Assembly (NCBI GenBank): GCA_965655775.1 | Contig: CBFHHV010000005.1 | Span: 1-64,000, forward strand | DNA: 64,000 nucleotides | Origin: Marisimplicoccus sp965655775 | Lineage (GTDB): Bacteria; Bacteroidota; Bacteroidia; Flavobacteriales; Flavobacteriaceae | Direction of reading: 5' to 3' | Shown: positions 23,696 through 32,671 of the stretch, in pieces | Layout: the number at the start of each line of letters is the position of its first letter | How positions within the stretch are numbered: position 1 is the stretch's first letter | The notes under the pieces: generated by a model | The model's database searches: none | Seen by the model: the letters and a program-made list of their open reading frames with translations, nothing else | What the model was told of the DNA's origin: nothing | Translations under genes and position numbers: made by a program

Positions 23696-24738
23696 AAAAG
23701 AATGCAACCATAGTCTATTCAATTAAAAGAAGTTTTGTTAAATCTGACATTTCAATTTTAGAGGCGCTAGACTATAATGTTTTTCAGATACAATCCACAC
23801 CAAAGAAAACAATAGCATCGTTTATAATAAACAGGATAAAAGAAAAAATAAAGTCAATTTTTTATATTTCTAGGTCGAAAATAGTGATTATCTGGTTTAA
23901 CGATTATCATGCGTTTATTCCGATTCTTTTTTCAAAGCTTTTTTTAAAAAAATCTGTTATTGTTGTAGGAGGATATGACGCTATAGTAGATGAGCAGAAC
24001 AGGCATGGTCTATTCTTTAAAAAAGGGATTAGATCTAAGTTGGCAAAAATCAACTACAGTTTAGCTAGTGAAATCTGGGTAGTTCATAAATCTTTGGAAA
24101 AAGGATGTCGCTATGCTAAAGAGAAGTTTAATATAGTATCAGGAGTTAAGAGTTTTTTAGATACTAAAAAGCTTATAATTAAGGAAATCAATACAGGCTA
24201 TGATACCAGGTTTTGGAACTATGATACGAACAATGAAAAGACTGGGGTATTGACAGCTGCCTTTTTTTCAGATGAAAGAGTTATAAATATTAAGGGTTTA
24301 AAAATTTTCAACAAGTTAGCATCCTTAATTCCACATATCTCTTTTACAATTGTTGGCGAAACAAAAATTCAAATTGAGGATTTCATAGATTTAAGTCCTA
24401 ACATTGATGTAATTGGAGTTCAGACTAAAATCCAAATGAAAGACCTTTATCAAAAACATAAATTTTATTTTCAGGGATCACGATTAGAGGGACTACCAAA
24501 TTCAGTTTGTGAAGCTATGTTATGTGGTTGCCTTCCGATTGGCTCAAGAGTTTTTGGAATTCCAGATATAATTGGAAATACAGGAATTTTATTTGACACT
24601 GAAACAGATTTAGCACTCGTTAAAGACTTTATGTTATCAGAGCTAGGAGAAAAAGAGTCAAAACGCGCAAGAAATAGGATAATATCACACTTTGATATAT
24701 CAAGGCGTACAGAAAAAATAAAAGAAAATATTGATTAA
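23692..24738 (+). CDS. Glycosyltransferase (GT4-like)
   Basis: The 348-residue protein has a GT-B fold signature at its C-terminus: GSRLEGLPNSVCEAMLCGCL, with the E-x(7)-E-type donor-sugar site, then PIGSRVFGIPDIIGNTGILF. The N-terminal half is basic and predicted to bind an acceptor. The start is TTG within TTGA, overlapping the GH3 stop, giving M-KKNATIVYSIKRSF. Together with the following pyruvyltransferase it suggests decoration of a surface polysaccharide. Sugar and linkage cannot be told. Confidence 0.8.
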   Translation: MKKNATIVYSIKRSFVKSDISILEALDYNVFQIQSTPKKTIASFIINRIKEKIKSIFYISRSKIVIIWFNDYHAFIPILFSKLFLKKSVIVVGGYDAIVDEQNRHGLFFKKGIRSKLAKINYSLASEIWVVHKSLEKGCRYAKEKFNIVSGVKSFLDTKKLIIKEINTGYDTRFWNYDTNNEKTGVLTAAFFSDERVINIKGLKIFNKLASLIPHISFTIVGETKIQIEDFIDLSPNIDVIGVQTKIQMKDLYQKHKFYFQGSRLEGLPNSVCEAMLCGCLPIGSRVFGIPDIIGNTGILFDTETDLALVKDFMLSELGEKESKRARNRIISHFDISRRTEKIKENID

Positions 24739-25670
24739 TGGAAATAGGGGTATTAGGCTTTAGTAAATCCAAAAATATAGGAGACTATATTCAAACAAAA
24801 GCTGTTATTGATATTTTAAATAAGCAAAACATTAAAATCCTAGAAAGAGAAAAGCTTAACAATTATAATGGACCGCCACTAAAAACAATAATTAATGGTT
24901 GGTTTATGGAGAATCCAAAGAATTGGCCACCAAACAATAATATCAATCCATTATTTATATCTTTTCATATCAACCCCTCAATAGTAAAGACATTTATTAA
25001 CCATAAATCGATCGAGTATTTTAAAAAACACGAACCAATAGGATGTCGAGATTATTACACAAGGGATCTATTGGTTACAAATGGAATTAACGCCTATTTT
25101 TCATCATGTGTGACACTAGGGATAGAAAGAGAAAAATATCTTAAAAGACAAACACCAGGGGGTGTGCTTGTAATAGGAGCTTTTGACAGGCTTAAACCAT
25201 ATTTAGATTATAAATCTCCATTAAAATTTCTATTGTCTTTAATTAAATACCCTTTAAGAATTTTAAATTATAAAATAAAGCTGCAAAAATTTAATAGACA
25301 TTTATACAAGCAAAAATTTGAAATAAAAAGTTATTCTCAAATAACTAAAAATTCAATTAATTCTCATTCTGAGGGGATAGCTCTGGCAGAAGAGATGCTT
25401 AATAAAATTGCTGAAAGTGATATAATAATTACATCCAGAATTCATGCTGCCTTGCCAGCCTTAGCAATGGGTTTGAAGGTTATATTTATTGATGAGGGAT
25501 TAGATCACACAAACCACAAGATGAGATTATCTGGCCTAAAACATTATTTTAAGACAGTACACTTTAAGGACTTTTTTATGATTAATTTAGAGGATGTTAA
25601 GAATATGGAAAACCATAATAACTACATCCAAAATATAAAGCAAACAATTAACAAATTTAAAACTCAATGA
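24738..25670 (+). CDS. Polysaccharide pyruvyl transferase family protein
   Basis: This 310-residue protein shows the PF04230 pattern: an N-terminal SKNIGDYIQTKAV segment, HEPIGCRDYYTRDLL (the conserved G-x-R-D), SSCVTLGIE, and the C-terminal ITSRIHAALPALAMG, which contains the S-R-x-H catalytic motif. Family members move pyruvate from PEP to a sugar hydroxyl as a ketal, giving the polymer negative charge. The ATG overlaps the preceding stop (TAATG) and the gene overlaps purD by four bases. Coding sequence is strongly A-rich. The exact glycan is unknown. Confidence 0.82.
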   Translation: MEIGVLGFSKSKNIGDYIQTKAVIDILNKQNIKILEREKLNNYNGPPLKTIINGWFMENPKNWPPNNNINPLFISFHINPSIVKTFINHKSIEYFKKHEPIGCRDYYTRDLLVTNGINAYFSSCVTLGIEREKYLKRQTPGGVLVIGAFDRLKPYLDYKSPLKFLLSLIKYPLRILNYKIKLQKFNRHLYKQKFEIKSYSQITKNSINSHSEGIALAEEMLNKIAESDIIITSRIHAALPALAMGLKVIFIDEGLDHTNHKMRLSGLKHYFKTVHFKDFFMINLEDVKNMENHNNYIQNIKQTINKFKTQ

Positions 25671-26941
25671 ACATTCTAGTTATAGGCTCTGGCGGGCGAG
25701 AACATGCAATAATAACGAGTATTTCAAAAAGCGATAAATGTTCAAAAATTTATGCACTTCCAGGAAATGGAGGAACTGAGTTATTAGCAGAAAATATTGA
25801 CGGAGATGTAAATGATTTTAAGTTTATTAAGAAAATCACATTAGAGCATAAAATCTCATTGGTGTTTGTTGGCCCAGAGGATCCAATAGTTAATGGTATC
25901 TATGACTTCTTTAAATCTAATATTGAACTCAAGGATATAAAGATTATTGCCCCAAGTAAACAGGCGGGGCTTCTTGAAGGCAGTAAAGATTTTGCTAAAG
26001 ATTTCATGGAAAAGTATAATATACCAACAGCAAAACATAAAACTTTTTCTGTTGACAATATAAATCAGGCAGACAATTTTTTAGAGAGTATGAACCCACC
26101 ATATGTTTTAAAGGCAGATGGTTTAGCTGCAGGAAAAGGAGTTTTAATATTAAAAGATCTAAACGAGGCAAAATCAGAGTTACGAAATATGATTTTAGAT
26201 AGAAAATTTGGGGATTCATCTACTAAAGTAGTAATTGAGGAATTTCTTAATGGTATTGAACTTTCATGCTTTGTATTAACAGATGGTGAAAATTATAAAG
26301 TTCTACCTTTTGCTAAAGACTATAAAAAGATAGGAGAAGGGGACAAGGGATTAAACACTGGCGGAATGGGCGCTGTTTCTCCAGTCCCTTTTCTTGATGA
26401 TAAATTTTTATCTAAGATTCAAAATAAAATAATTAAACCAACAATTGAAGGTATTGTCAAGGAAAAGATGAAGTATAACGGCTTTGTTTTTATAGGACTA
26501 ATAAAAGTTAACGATGAGCCATATGTTATTGAATATAATGTAAGGATGGGAGATCCAGAGACAGAGGTTGTATTCCCTAGATTGAAAAACGATCTACTTG
26601 AACTTTTTGATTCAATGGGGACGTCCAAATTCAAGGATATAAAATTAAAAATTAGTGAGAACCATGCTGCAACAGTTATATTAGTTTCAGGGGGTTATCC
26701 AGAGTCATATGAGAAAGGAAAAACTATAGAGGGCTTAAAAGACTTATCCGAAGTGTCTGTGTTTCATGCAGGAACTAAAAAAAAGAGTGATTCTTTTATA
26801 ACGAGCGGCGGGAGAGTCTTAGCAATAACATCAATGGGAAATAATTTTGAATTAGCTCTTAAAAACTCGTACAATCAAATTAATAAAATAAAATTTGATG
26901 GGATGAATTACAGAAAGGATATTGGTTTTGACTTACTTTAG
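25667..26941 (+). CDS. purD: Phosphoribosylamine-glycine ligase
   Basis: PurD (GAR synthetase) joins glycine to phosphoribosylamine in purine synthesis using ATP. The ATP-grasp protein of 424 residues starts MNILVIGSGGREHAI and shows FVGPEDPIVNGI, PPYVLKADGLAAGKGV, EEFLNGIELSCFVLTDG, GLNTGGMGAVSP and the metal-binding EYNVRMGDPETEV. The C-terminal small domain (about 325-424) is complete. It is an odd neighbour for the two polysaccharide genes with which it overlaps; the pair may have been inserted upstream of purD. Confidence 0.96.
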   Translation: MNILVIGSGGREHAIITSISKSDKCSKIYALPGNGGTELLAENIDGDVNDFKFIKKITLEHKISLVFVGPEDPIVNGIYDFFKSNIELKDIKIIAPSKQAGLLEGSKDFAKDFMEKYNIPTAKHKTFSVDNINQADNFLESMNPPYVLKADGLAAGKGVLILKDLNEAKSELRNMILDRKFGDSSTKVVIEEFLNGIELSCFVLTDGENYKVLPFAKDYKKIGEGDKGLNTGGMGAVSPVPFLDDKFLSKIQNKIIKPTIEGIVKEKMKYNGFVFIGLIKVNDEPYVIEYNVRMGDPETEVVFPRLKNDLLELFDSMGTSKFKDIKLKISENHAATVILVSGGYPESYEKGKTIEGLKDLSEVSVFHAGTKKKSDSFITSGGRVLAITSMGNNFELALKNSYNQINKIKFDGMNYRKDIGFDLL

Positions 26942-27166
26942 AAAAGAATGAGAAGTAATATCATTGTTTTCCTCATCATTGTCATCAAACTCTTTCAATT
27001 TCTTCAGCCAATAAGCAGCACCTGCTATTCCGATTAATATAAAAGACCAACTTACAATATTTGCAAGATACCAACTGTCAAGCTGAATGGTTCTTAGAAG
27101 ATCAAAGGGGAAGAAAAGAACTTCTTTGAAAAGCCAAGAAAGAGAGTAGAAAAAATCTTTAACCAT
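26933..27166 (-). CDS. Conserved flavobacterial small membrane protein (DUF6341-like)
   Basis: This 77-residue protein has one clear membrane helix (about residues 37-54) after an amphipathic start (FFYSLSWLFKEVLFFPFDLLR), a short acidic linker (FDDNDEEN) and the C-terminal THSFL-type end SHSFLK. I recognise it as the small protein found beside purD in many Flavobacteriia (DUF6341-like). The function is unknown. It overlaps the purD 3' end by nine bases on the opposite strand and diverges from the DUF6427-like gene. Confidence 0.7.
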   Translation of the reverse strand: MVKDFFYSLSWLFKEVLFFPFDLLRTIQLDSWYLANIVSWSFILIGIAGAAYWLKKLKEFDDNDEENNDITSHSFLK

Positions 27167-27202
27167 GATTAAATTTATTGAACAAAATTAATACATTGAA
27201 GT

Positions 27203-28150
27203 ATGATTGCAAAGGTATTTCAAAAATTTTCTTTTACTTCAGCAGGAACCTCCTCATTGCTTCTATTAGTAGTTACATATTATTACTTAACACTTGAAAT
27301 AAAATGGTCTTTTGTAGAATCAAAAATTTTAAATGGAGTATTAATATACGGAGCATTAATGTTTTCAAACTATGCCATTGATACAGTAACTAGACAGCTT
27401 ACACTTGAAAGGTCAAACAGGAATGCATACCATTTATTATTGTACCCATTAGTTGTTATTTGTTATCCAATTGAATCGGTCGATTTAAAATTTATATTAT
27501 CGTCAACTGCTATATGGGCAGCATGGAGAAACATGAGAATATTTTTAGAGCTAACAAACAATACAAAAAGAATTAAAAGATTATTTGATGCAATGGTTCT
27601 CCTAAGCCTTTCCTCTTTGATAATTTTGGATAACCTAATTATTTTTTTCTACCCTTTACTAGTTTTACTTACAACAAATATTAAGAGAGATTTAAAACAT
27701 TTTATAATACTTTTTGTGACGCCACTTATTATTTTACCCACAGCACATGTGCTTTTATCTTTTTTATCATTAGATGTTTATTTATTTAGTTCATACTTTT
27801 TTGCAGATCAATCTCAAGTGATAGAAGAGCACAACTTTAATCTAACATATTCTTATGTCCCAATATTTATTGTGTTTGTCTTATATGTAATTTCAGTTAT
27901 AATTAAATTCATAATAACCTACAGCTTGACAAGAAGAATTCTTGATATTGTAGGTGTATTGTTTATTGTATTAACTTCCTTATTCTTTTCCATGGATCAT
28001 CAACTCAGTGGTTCAGAGTTTCATTATCTATCCCTACCTCTTGTTTATATGATATCTCAAATTTTTGTAAAAAAAATAAAGAGTTTATATGTAAACTTTA
28101 TCTTTGTATTGTTGCTTGCATCGATAGTAACTTTTAAATTTTTAATATGA
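27203..28150 (+). CDS. Conserved multi-pass membrane protein (DUF6427-like)
   Basis: The 315-residue protein is almost entirely hydrophobic, with about nine to eleven predicted helices spread over the length. It fits the DUF6427-like family of flavobacterial membrane proteins that neighbour purD. It has a conserved-looking LERSNRNAYHLLLYPL segment around residue 80. No catalytic motif is visible, and no function is known. It overlaps the DUF4254 gene by four bases (ATGA), so the two are probably co-translated with the GT9 gene. Confidence 0.7.
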   Translation: MIAKVFQKFSFTSAGTSSLLLLVVTYYYLTLEIKWSFVESKILNGVLIYGALMFSNYAIDTVTRQLTLERSNRNAYHLLLYPLVVICYPIESVDLKFILSSTAIWAAWRNMRIFLELTNNTKRIKRLFDAMVLLSLSSLIILDNLIIFFYPLLVLLTTNIKRDLKHFIILFVTPLIILPTAHVLLSFLSLDVYLFSSYFFADQSQVIEEHNFNLTYSYVPIFIVFVLYVISVIIKFIITYSLTRRILDIVGVLFIVLTSLFFSMDHQLSGSEFHYLSLPLVYMISQIFVKKIKSLYVNFIFVLLLASIVTFKFLI

Positions 28151-28776
28151 CAAAAACCGCAATAAGCTCACTTGCCATCAAAGTATTTGAAAAATCTGTA
28201 GATGATTATCATGTTCACGATGATATTAACAGAGCAGCTTCTAATCCATATGAGAAAAACGATTTTGAACATTTGCTATATGAAAAGAATTGGATTGATA
28301 CTGTTCAGTGGCACTATGAAGATATTATAAGAGACCCAGATATAAACCCTCAGGAGGGTATGAAGCTCAAGAGACTTATTGACAGTTCTAACCAAAATAG
28401 AACGGAGATGGTTGAATACATAGACTCCTATTTTTTAAAATTATATTCTAATGTCAATCCAAAAACTGATGCAAAAGTAAATACTGAAAGTCCTGCCTGG
28501 GCTTTAGACAGGCTATCTATATTAATTTTAAAAATATATCATATGAAAGAGGAGTCCGAAAGAGAAGATGTTTCACATGATCATAGAAATAATTGTCAAA
28601 AAAAACTGGATGTTCTAATTGAACAGCGAGAAGATCTTTCAGAATCAATAGATCAATTATTAATCGATTTATCAACAGGCGACAAGAAAATGAGAGTTTA
28701 TAAGCAAATGAAAATGTATAATGATGAATCATTGAACCCTGTTTTGTATAAAAAAGATGATTCAGCAAAAGGATAA
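28147..28776 (+). CDS. DUF4254 family protein
   Basis: This 209-residue soluble, mostly helical protein matches DUF4254, usually found next to a GT9 glycosyltransferase in Bacteroidota. Typical segments are FEHLLYEKNWIDTVQWHYED and RTEMVEYIDSYF, ESPAWALDRLSILILKIYHM, and LSTGDKKMRVYKQMKMYND near the C-terminus. No enzyme activity is known. Because the neighbour is a heptosyltransferase-like enzyme, a role in LPS or lipooligosaccharide synthesis is a guess. Its 3' end overlaps the GT9 start by 20 bases. Confidence 0.8.
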   Translation: MTKTAISSLAIKVFEKSVDDYHVHDDINRAASNPYEKNDFEHLLYEKNWIDTVQWHYEDIIRDPDINPQEGMKLKRLIDSSNQNRTEMVEYIDSYFLKLYSNVNPKTDAKVNTESPAWALDRLSILILKIYHMKEESEREDVSHDHRNNCQKKLDVLIEQREDLSESIDQLLIDLSTGDKKMRVYKQMKMYNDESLNPVLYKKDDSAKG

Positions 28777-29824
28777 ATCTGTTTTAGTTTATAGGTTCTC
28801 TGCTCTAGGTGATATAGCCATGATAATACCGGTATTAAGATCTTTTTTTAAAACTTATCCAGATCAAAAAATAATATTTGTTTCAAGAAATTATGCAAAG
28901 CCACTTTTTGAGGAATTTGATAATTTAGAATTTATTGGCGTAGATTTTGATGACAAATACAGTGGCATAAAAGGGTTAATAAGGCTATTTAAAATACTAA
29001 GAAAAAAAAATGTCAAGTCAATTGCAGACCTGCATAATGTTTTAAGAACAAAAGTTCTAAATTTTTTGTTCAAACTATCTTTAAAAAAAGTTCAGTCTAT
29101 TGACAAGGGAAGAGCGGATCGTAAAAAGTTAACACGGAAAAAAAATAAAATATTTAAACCCTTAACACCAATTCAATACAGGTATTGTGATGTTTTTAGA
29201 AGATTAGGGTTTCCAGTTGATTTAGTTAATCATGAGTATCCAGTAAAACCATATTTACACAATAATACTGAAGAACAAAAACTTCTTTCTTTTAGCGAAA
29301 ACAAAAAGATTATAGGCATTGCTCCTTTTGCATCATTTGAGGGAAAAAGTTACCCCCTCGACCTAATGCAAAATGTAATTGCATATCTTCAAAAGAATTA
29401 CAGCGTCTATCTTTTTGGAGGCGGAGAAAATGAGTTAAAACAAATAGAAATCTGGGATAAAGCATACGAAAATGTTTATGATGTTTCAAAGCGATTCAGT
29501 TTATCTCAACAAATAAACATTATTAATTATATTGATCTTATGATTTCAATGGACTCAGCAAATGGTCATCTTGCAGCTAATTGTGGAATTCCAGTATTGA
29601 CAATATGGGGAATGACACACCCATTTTGCGGATTTACACCATTTGACCAACCTACAGAAAATTCACTAATGATTGACAGGAATTTATATCCAGAAATTCC
29701 AACCTCAATATTTGGTAATAAAATTCCAAAAGGCTATGAGAGTGCTTTTAGATCTATTGAACCAAAAGAAATAATAGAGAGAGCATTAAATATGCTAGAG
29801 GATACTATACCTCATCATAATTAA
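28757..29824 (+). CDS. Glycosyltransferase family 9 (heptosyltransferase-like)
   Basis: The 355-residue protein fits the ADP-heptose:LPS heptosyltransferase family. VYRFSALGDIAMIIPVLRSF is the N-terminal signature with the conserved Gly-Asp, and IDLMISMDSANGHLAANCGIPVLTIWG is the C-terminal donor-binding motif with the D-S-x-x-x-H-x-A-A pattern. Such enzymes add heptose or a related sugar to lipid A-core acceptors at the inner membrane. Its position after DUF4254 is a conserved flavobacterial arrangement. The 3' end overlaps the convergent ferredoxin gene by 20 bases. Confidence 0.88.
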   Translation: MIQQKDKSVLVYRFSALGDIAMIIPVLRSFFKTYPDQKIIFVSRNYAKPLFEEFDNLEFIGVDFDDKYSGIKGLIRLFKILRKKNVKSIADLHNVLRTKVLNFLFKLSLKKVQSIDKGRADRKKLTRKKNKIFKPLTPIQYRYCDVFRRLGFPVDLVNHEYPVKPYLHNNTEEQKLLSFSENKKIIGIAPFASFEGKSYPLDLMQNVIAYLQKNYSVYLFGGGENELKQIEIWDKAYENVYDVSKRFSLSQQINIINYIDLMISMDSANGHLAANCGIPVLTIWGMTHPFCGFTPFDQPTENSLMIDRNLYPEIPTSIFGNKIPKGYESAFRSIEPKEIIERALNMLEDTIPHHN

Positions 29825-30086
29825 CTTCAACCTCATCAGAAGTTGGCCTTGCCTGGCAAGTCAATATATATCCATCTTCAACTTCATCATCTGTAAGAAT
29901 CTGATTGTTATCCATTTCTACAGACCCTTTACTTAACTTAGCTAAACATGTGCTGCAGATTCCACCCTGACATGAATAAGGAGCGTCAATATCATTTTCA
30001 AGAGCAAGATCTAGAATAGTTTTATCATCTACCATTTCTAGACTATATTCCACATCATCACAAATAATTTTAATTCTTTTTGACAT
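29805..30086 (-). CDS. Stand-alone 2Fe-2S ferredoxin
   Basis: The 93-residue protein carries a plant-type 2Fe-2S loop APYSCQGGICSTCLAKLSKG (C-x4-C-x2-C) with the fourth cysteine in GYILTCQARP. It strongly resembles the C-terminal ferredoxin domain of PaaE-like oxidoreductases, but the flavin/NAD-binding part is absent here. I chose ATG at 30086 (M-SKRIKI); an upstream ATG at 30092 adds two residues. Partner reductase or oxygenase is not in the window. It may be a free electron carrier. Confidence 0.9.
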   Translation of the reverse strand: MSKRIKIICDDVEYSLEMVDDKTILDLALENDIDAPYSCQGGICSTCLAKLSKGSVEMDNNQILTDDEVEDGYILTCQARPTSDEVEVNYDEV

Positions 30087-30169
30087 ATACACATTGATTA
30101 TCAGGGCAATATTACTAATAAATTAACTAATTATTAAAAATAAAATTGTAGATTTATTGCCCAATTTTT

Positions 30170-30577
30170 ATGAAAATGAAAAATTACGATTTATCAGCTA
30201 GCTGTAATACCATTGAAAAAAACACCAACTTCGTAGGTGATTTTAACTCGGAGTCTGACTTTAGAGTTGATGGCTCTTTTGAGGGAAATATTGAAACTAA
30301 AGGAAAAGTGGTTATTGGAAAAAACGGAAATATTAATGGAACAATTGTATGTTCATGTGCTGACATTGAAGGTAAATTTAAAGGAACTATTCATGTTGAC
30401 GATTTACTTTCAATTAGATCTTCAGGTGAGGTCCATGGGGATGTTGTCATGTCAAAGTTGATTGTTGAGTCAGGTGCAATTTTTAATGCAAAGTCCTCTA
30501 TGCAAAATGACGCAGCTGATATAGCGCCGCTGAAAAAGATTACAAACTTCAATAATCCTCGTGAAAAAACAGCCTAA
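30170..30577 (+). CDS. Bactofilin family cytoskeletal protein
   Basis: Bactofilins polymerise without nucleotide and act as membrane-proximal scaffolds for cell-wall enzymes. The 135-residue protein has a short start, then a right-handed beta-helix core (about residues 20-110) built from repeats such as VDGSFEGNIETKGKVVIGKN, INGTIVCSCADIEG, FKGTIHVDD and VHGDVVMSKLIVESG. An internal ATG two codons downstream may be the true start. It overlaps the atpZ-like gene by 17 bases and so heads the ATP synthase gene cluster. Confidence 0.92.
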   Translation: MKMKNYDLSASCNTIEKNTNFVGDFNSESDFRVDGSFEGNIETKGKVVIGKNGNINGTIVCSCADIEGKFKGTIHVDDLLSIRSSGEVHGDVVMSKLIVESGAIFNAKSSMQNDAADIAPLKKITNFNNPREKTA

Positions 30578-30764
30578 ACCCTGGCTTATATTTTCTGGTT
30601 TATTTTTTCAAATTGCAATAGTAATGTTTGTTTTGACAAGGCTAGGAAAGTATGCTGATTCTTACTTTCAAAACGAATCGAATCAATTTACTCTTACCTT
30701 ATCTCTATTGGGAATAATCTTGATAATTTATTTAATAATTTCTCAGACAAAAAATTTAAAATAA
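30561..30764 (+). CDS. AtpZ/AtpI-like F1Fo assembly protein
   Basis: This 67-residue protein has two predicted membrane helices (about 8-27 and 43-62) and sits directly upstream of atpB, the usual place of the AtpI/AtpZ accessory protein that aids c-ring assembly or ion supply. FSGLFFQIAIVMFVLTRLGKYAD resembles the Bacteroidota AtpZ start. GTG at 30561 overlaps the bactofilin 3' end, suggesting that bactofilin and the ATP synthase accessory gene are on one message. A separate promoter seems to serve atpB. Confidence 0.75.
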   Translation: MKKQPKPWLIFSGLFFQIAIVMFVLTRLGKYADSYFQNESNQFTLTLSLLGIILIIYLIISQTKNLK

Positions 30765-30813
30765 CTTTTTAAATTTTGACCTCAAATGATTTTATAAATA
30801 TGTATTTATATAT

Positions 30814-30821
30814 TACATTTG
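30814..30821 (+). promoter_or_regulatory. -7 promoter box of the atp operon
   Basis: TACATTTG fits TAnnTTTG and ends 32 bases before the atpB ATG, in the only gap in this cluster large enough for a promoter. Confidence 0.45.
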
Positions 30822-30852
30822 TCGCGCAAAACTTAATCTACTTAGTTTAAGC

Positions 30853-31923
30853 ATGATATATAATAAGAGCAGATATTTTTTTCTTTCTATATTAATTTTG
30901 TCTGCCTCATTTCTTGATGCAAAAGAAGAAGAAAAAGAGCTGACTCTTCAGGAAGAAATCACTGAGTATATATATCATCATGTACAAGATTCTCATGACT
31001 TTTCACTTTTCTCAACCAAGGATAAAAAAACTGGTAAAAAAAAGTATTATGGATTCCCACTTCCAGTTATATTGATTGATGACGGTGTAAAGTTTTTTAT
31101 GTCTTCCAAGCTAGACCACGGAAAAAAAGTGGTTAACGCTAATGGGAAATATTACAAACTCTATCATGGCAAAATTTATGAAACAAATTCAGAGGGATAT
31201 ATTTCATACGATGAAGAGGGAAATGTAACAAACGCAATGCCTCTTGATATGTCTATTACAAAGAGTGTTTTCTCAATCTTGTTAATCTCAGCATTAATGT
31301 TTTGGTTATTTACTTCTTTAGCTAAATCTTACAGAGAGAATAATCAAATTGCATCTGGAGTAGGCAGGTTTTTCGAACCAATTGTTTTACTAATTAGAGA
31401 TGAAATTGCAATTCCAAGTATAGGTGAACATCATTACAAAAAGTACATGAGCTTTTTACTTACATTGTTCTTTTTCATATGGTTTTTAAACCTATTAGGT
31501 TTAAGTCCACTAGGAGTTAATGTAACGGGTAATATAGCTGTAACATTTGGACTAGCATTAATAACTTTTTTGATTACGAACCTAACAGCAAATAAAACAT
31601 ATTGGAAACACATTTTTTGGATGCCAGGTGTTCCAGTATGGTTAAAACCTCTTTTGGCACCAATTGAACTTTTGGGAGTATTTATTAAACCTTTTTCATT
31701 AATGATAAGGTTATATGCAAATATTCTTGCAGGTCATATAGTACTTTACAGCTTGATAGGATTAATTTTTATTTTTAAGAATTTAGTCGGTTCTAGCTTA
31801 TCACTTGTCCTTGTTTTCTTTATTTCAATAATTGAAGTTTTAGTAGCCTTACTCCAAGCGTATATCTTTACTCTTTTGTCAGCCCTATACTTTGGTTTTG
31901 CAGTTCAGGAGGACGATCATTAA
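30853..31923 (+). CDS. atpB: ATP synthase Fo subunit a
   Basis: Subunit a forms the proton half-channels. The 356 residues begin with a signal-like segment (about 1-23) and a long charged periplasmic extension (about 25-125) typical of Bacteroidota, then five to six helices. The essential Arg is in LMIRLYANILAGHIVLY, and the C-terminal helix includes EVLVALLQAYIFTLLSALYFG. Proton use rather than sodium is likely but not provable. The c-subunit gene follows after 35 bases. Confidence 0.95.
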   Translation: MIYNKSRYFFLSILILSASFLDAKEEEKELTLQEEITEYIYHHVQDSHDFSLFSTKDKKTGKKKYYGFPLPVILIDDGVKFFMSSKLDHGKKVVNANGKYYKLYHGKIYETNSEGYISYDEEGNVTNAMPLDMSITKSVFSILLISALMFWLFTSLAKSYRENNQIASGVGRFFEPIVLLIRDEIAIPSIGEHHYKKYMSFLLTLFFFIWFLNLLGLSPLGVNVTGNIAVTFGLALITFLITNLTANKTYWKHIFWMPGVPVWLKPLLAPIELLGVFIKPFSLMIRLYANILAGHIVLYSLIGLIFIFKNLVGSSLSLVLVFFISIIEVLVALLQAYIFTLLSALYFGFAVQEDDH

Positions 31924-31958
31924 CTTTAAAAATAAATGTATAATTAAAATAAATAAAA

Positions 31959-32153
31959 ATGGAAATACCTAAAATAGTCGGAGCAGGACTTGTAATTATC
32001 GGAACAGGAATCGGTATCGGTCTTATTGGTCGTGGTGCAATGGATGCAATTGGTAGACAACCTGATGCATCTAACAAAATTCTTGTGGCAGCAATTGTTA
32101 TTGCAGCTCTTGTTGAGGGGATAGCTTTCGCAGCTTTATTCGCAGTTAACTAA
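31959..32153 (+). CDS. atpE: ATP synthase Fo subunit c
   Basis: This 64-residue hairpin has helix 1 with the Gly-rich ring-packing run (GAGLVIIGTGIGIGLIG), the polar loop RQPD, and helix 2 with the ion-binding Glu in ALVEGIAFAALF. Residues typical of sodium-binding c subunits (a Gln/Glu in helix 1 and a Ser/Thr after the Glu) are absent, so the ring should carry protons. It is shorter than E. coli subunit c (79 residues), as is usual in this phylum. Confidence 0.96.
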   Translation: MEIPKIVGAGLVIIGTGIGIGLIGRGAMDAIGRQPDASNKILVAAIVIAALVEGIAFAALFAVN

Positions 32154-32165
32154 TTAAATTAGTTT

Positions 32166-32669
32166 ATGGAAAAATTAATAAGTGAATTTTCATCTGGTCT
32201 TTTTTTCTGGCAGACGTTAATATTCGTTACCCTAATTTTCTTGTTAAGAAAATTTGCTTGGAAACCAATATTGGACACCATTAATGAAAGAGAGAAATCT
32301 ATTAGAGATTCTTTAAATTCTGCTAAAGAGGCAAAGAAGGATATGGAAAATCTTCAAGCCGAGAATAAAAAAATTCTACAAGAAGCTAGAGCTGAGAGTG
32401 ATGCTATGATTAATCAAGCTAAGCAATCAGGGAAGGAGCTTGTGGAGAAAGCAAAATCTGATGCACGCTTGGAAGCTGAAAAAATTTTAGCACAAGCTCG
32501 TATTTCAATCGAGAATGAGAAAAGATCAGCAATGAATGAAATCAAAAATCAAGTTGCAGATCTTTCTATTGATATTGCATCTAAAGTTTTAGAGCAAGAG
32601 CTTGATGATAACAAAAAACATCAAGATTATATAAATAAGTTATTAAAAGAGAAAAAATTTGACTTGTAA
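32166..32669 (+). CDS. atpF: ATP synthase Fo subunit b
   Basis: Subunit b is the peripheral stalk. The 167 residues have one N-terminal helix (about 10-27, FFWQTLIFVTLIFLLRKFAW) and a long Ala/Lys/Glu-rich coiled coil to the C-terminus. WKPILDTINEREKSIRDSL is the conserved hinge after the membrane. It lies 12 bases after atpE and two before atpH. Confidence 0.95.
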   Translation: MEKLISEFSSGLFFWQTLIFVTLIFLLRKFAWKPILDTINEREKSIRDSLNSAKEAKKDMENLQAENKKILQEARAESDAMINQAKQSGKELVEKAKSDARLEAEKILAQARISIENEKRSAMNEIKNQVADLSIDIASKVLEQELDDNKKHQDYINKLLKEKKFDL

Positions 32670-32671
32670 TC

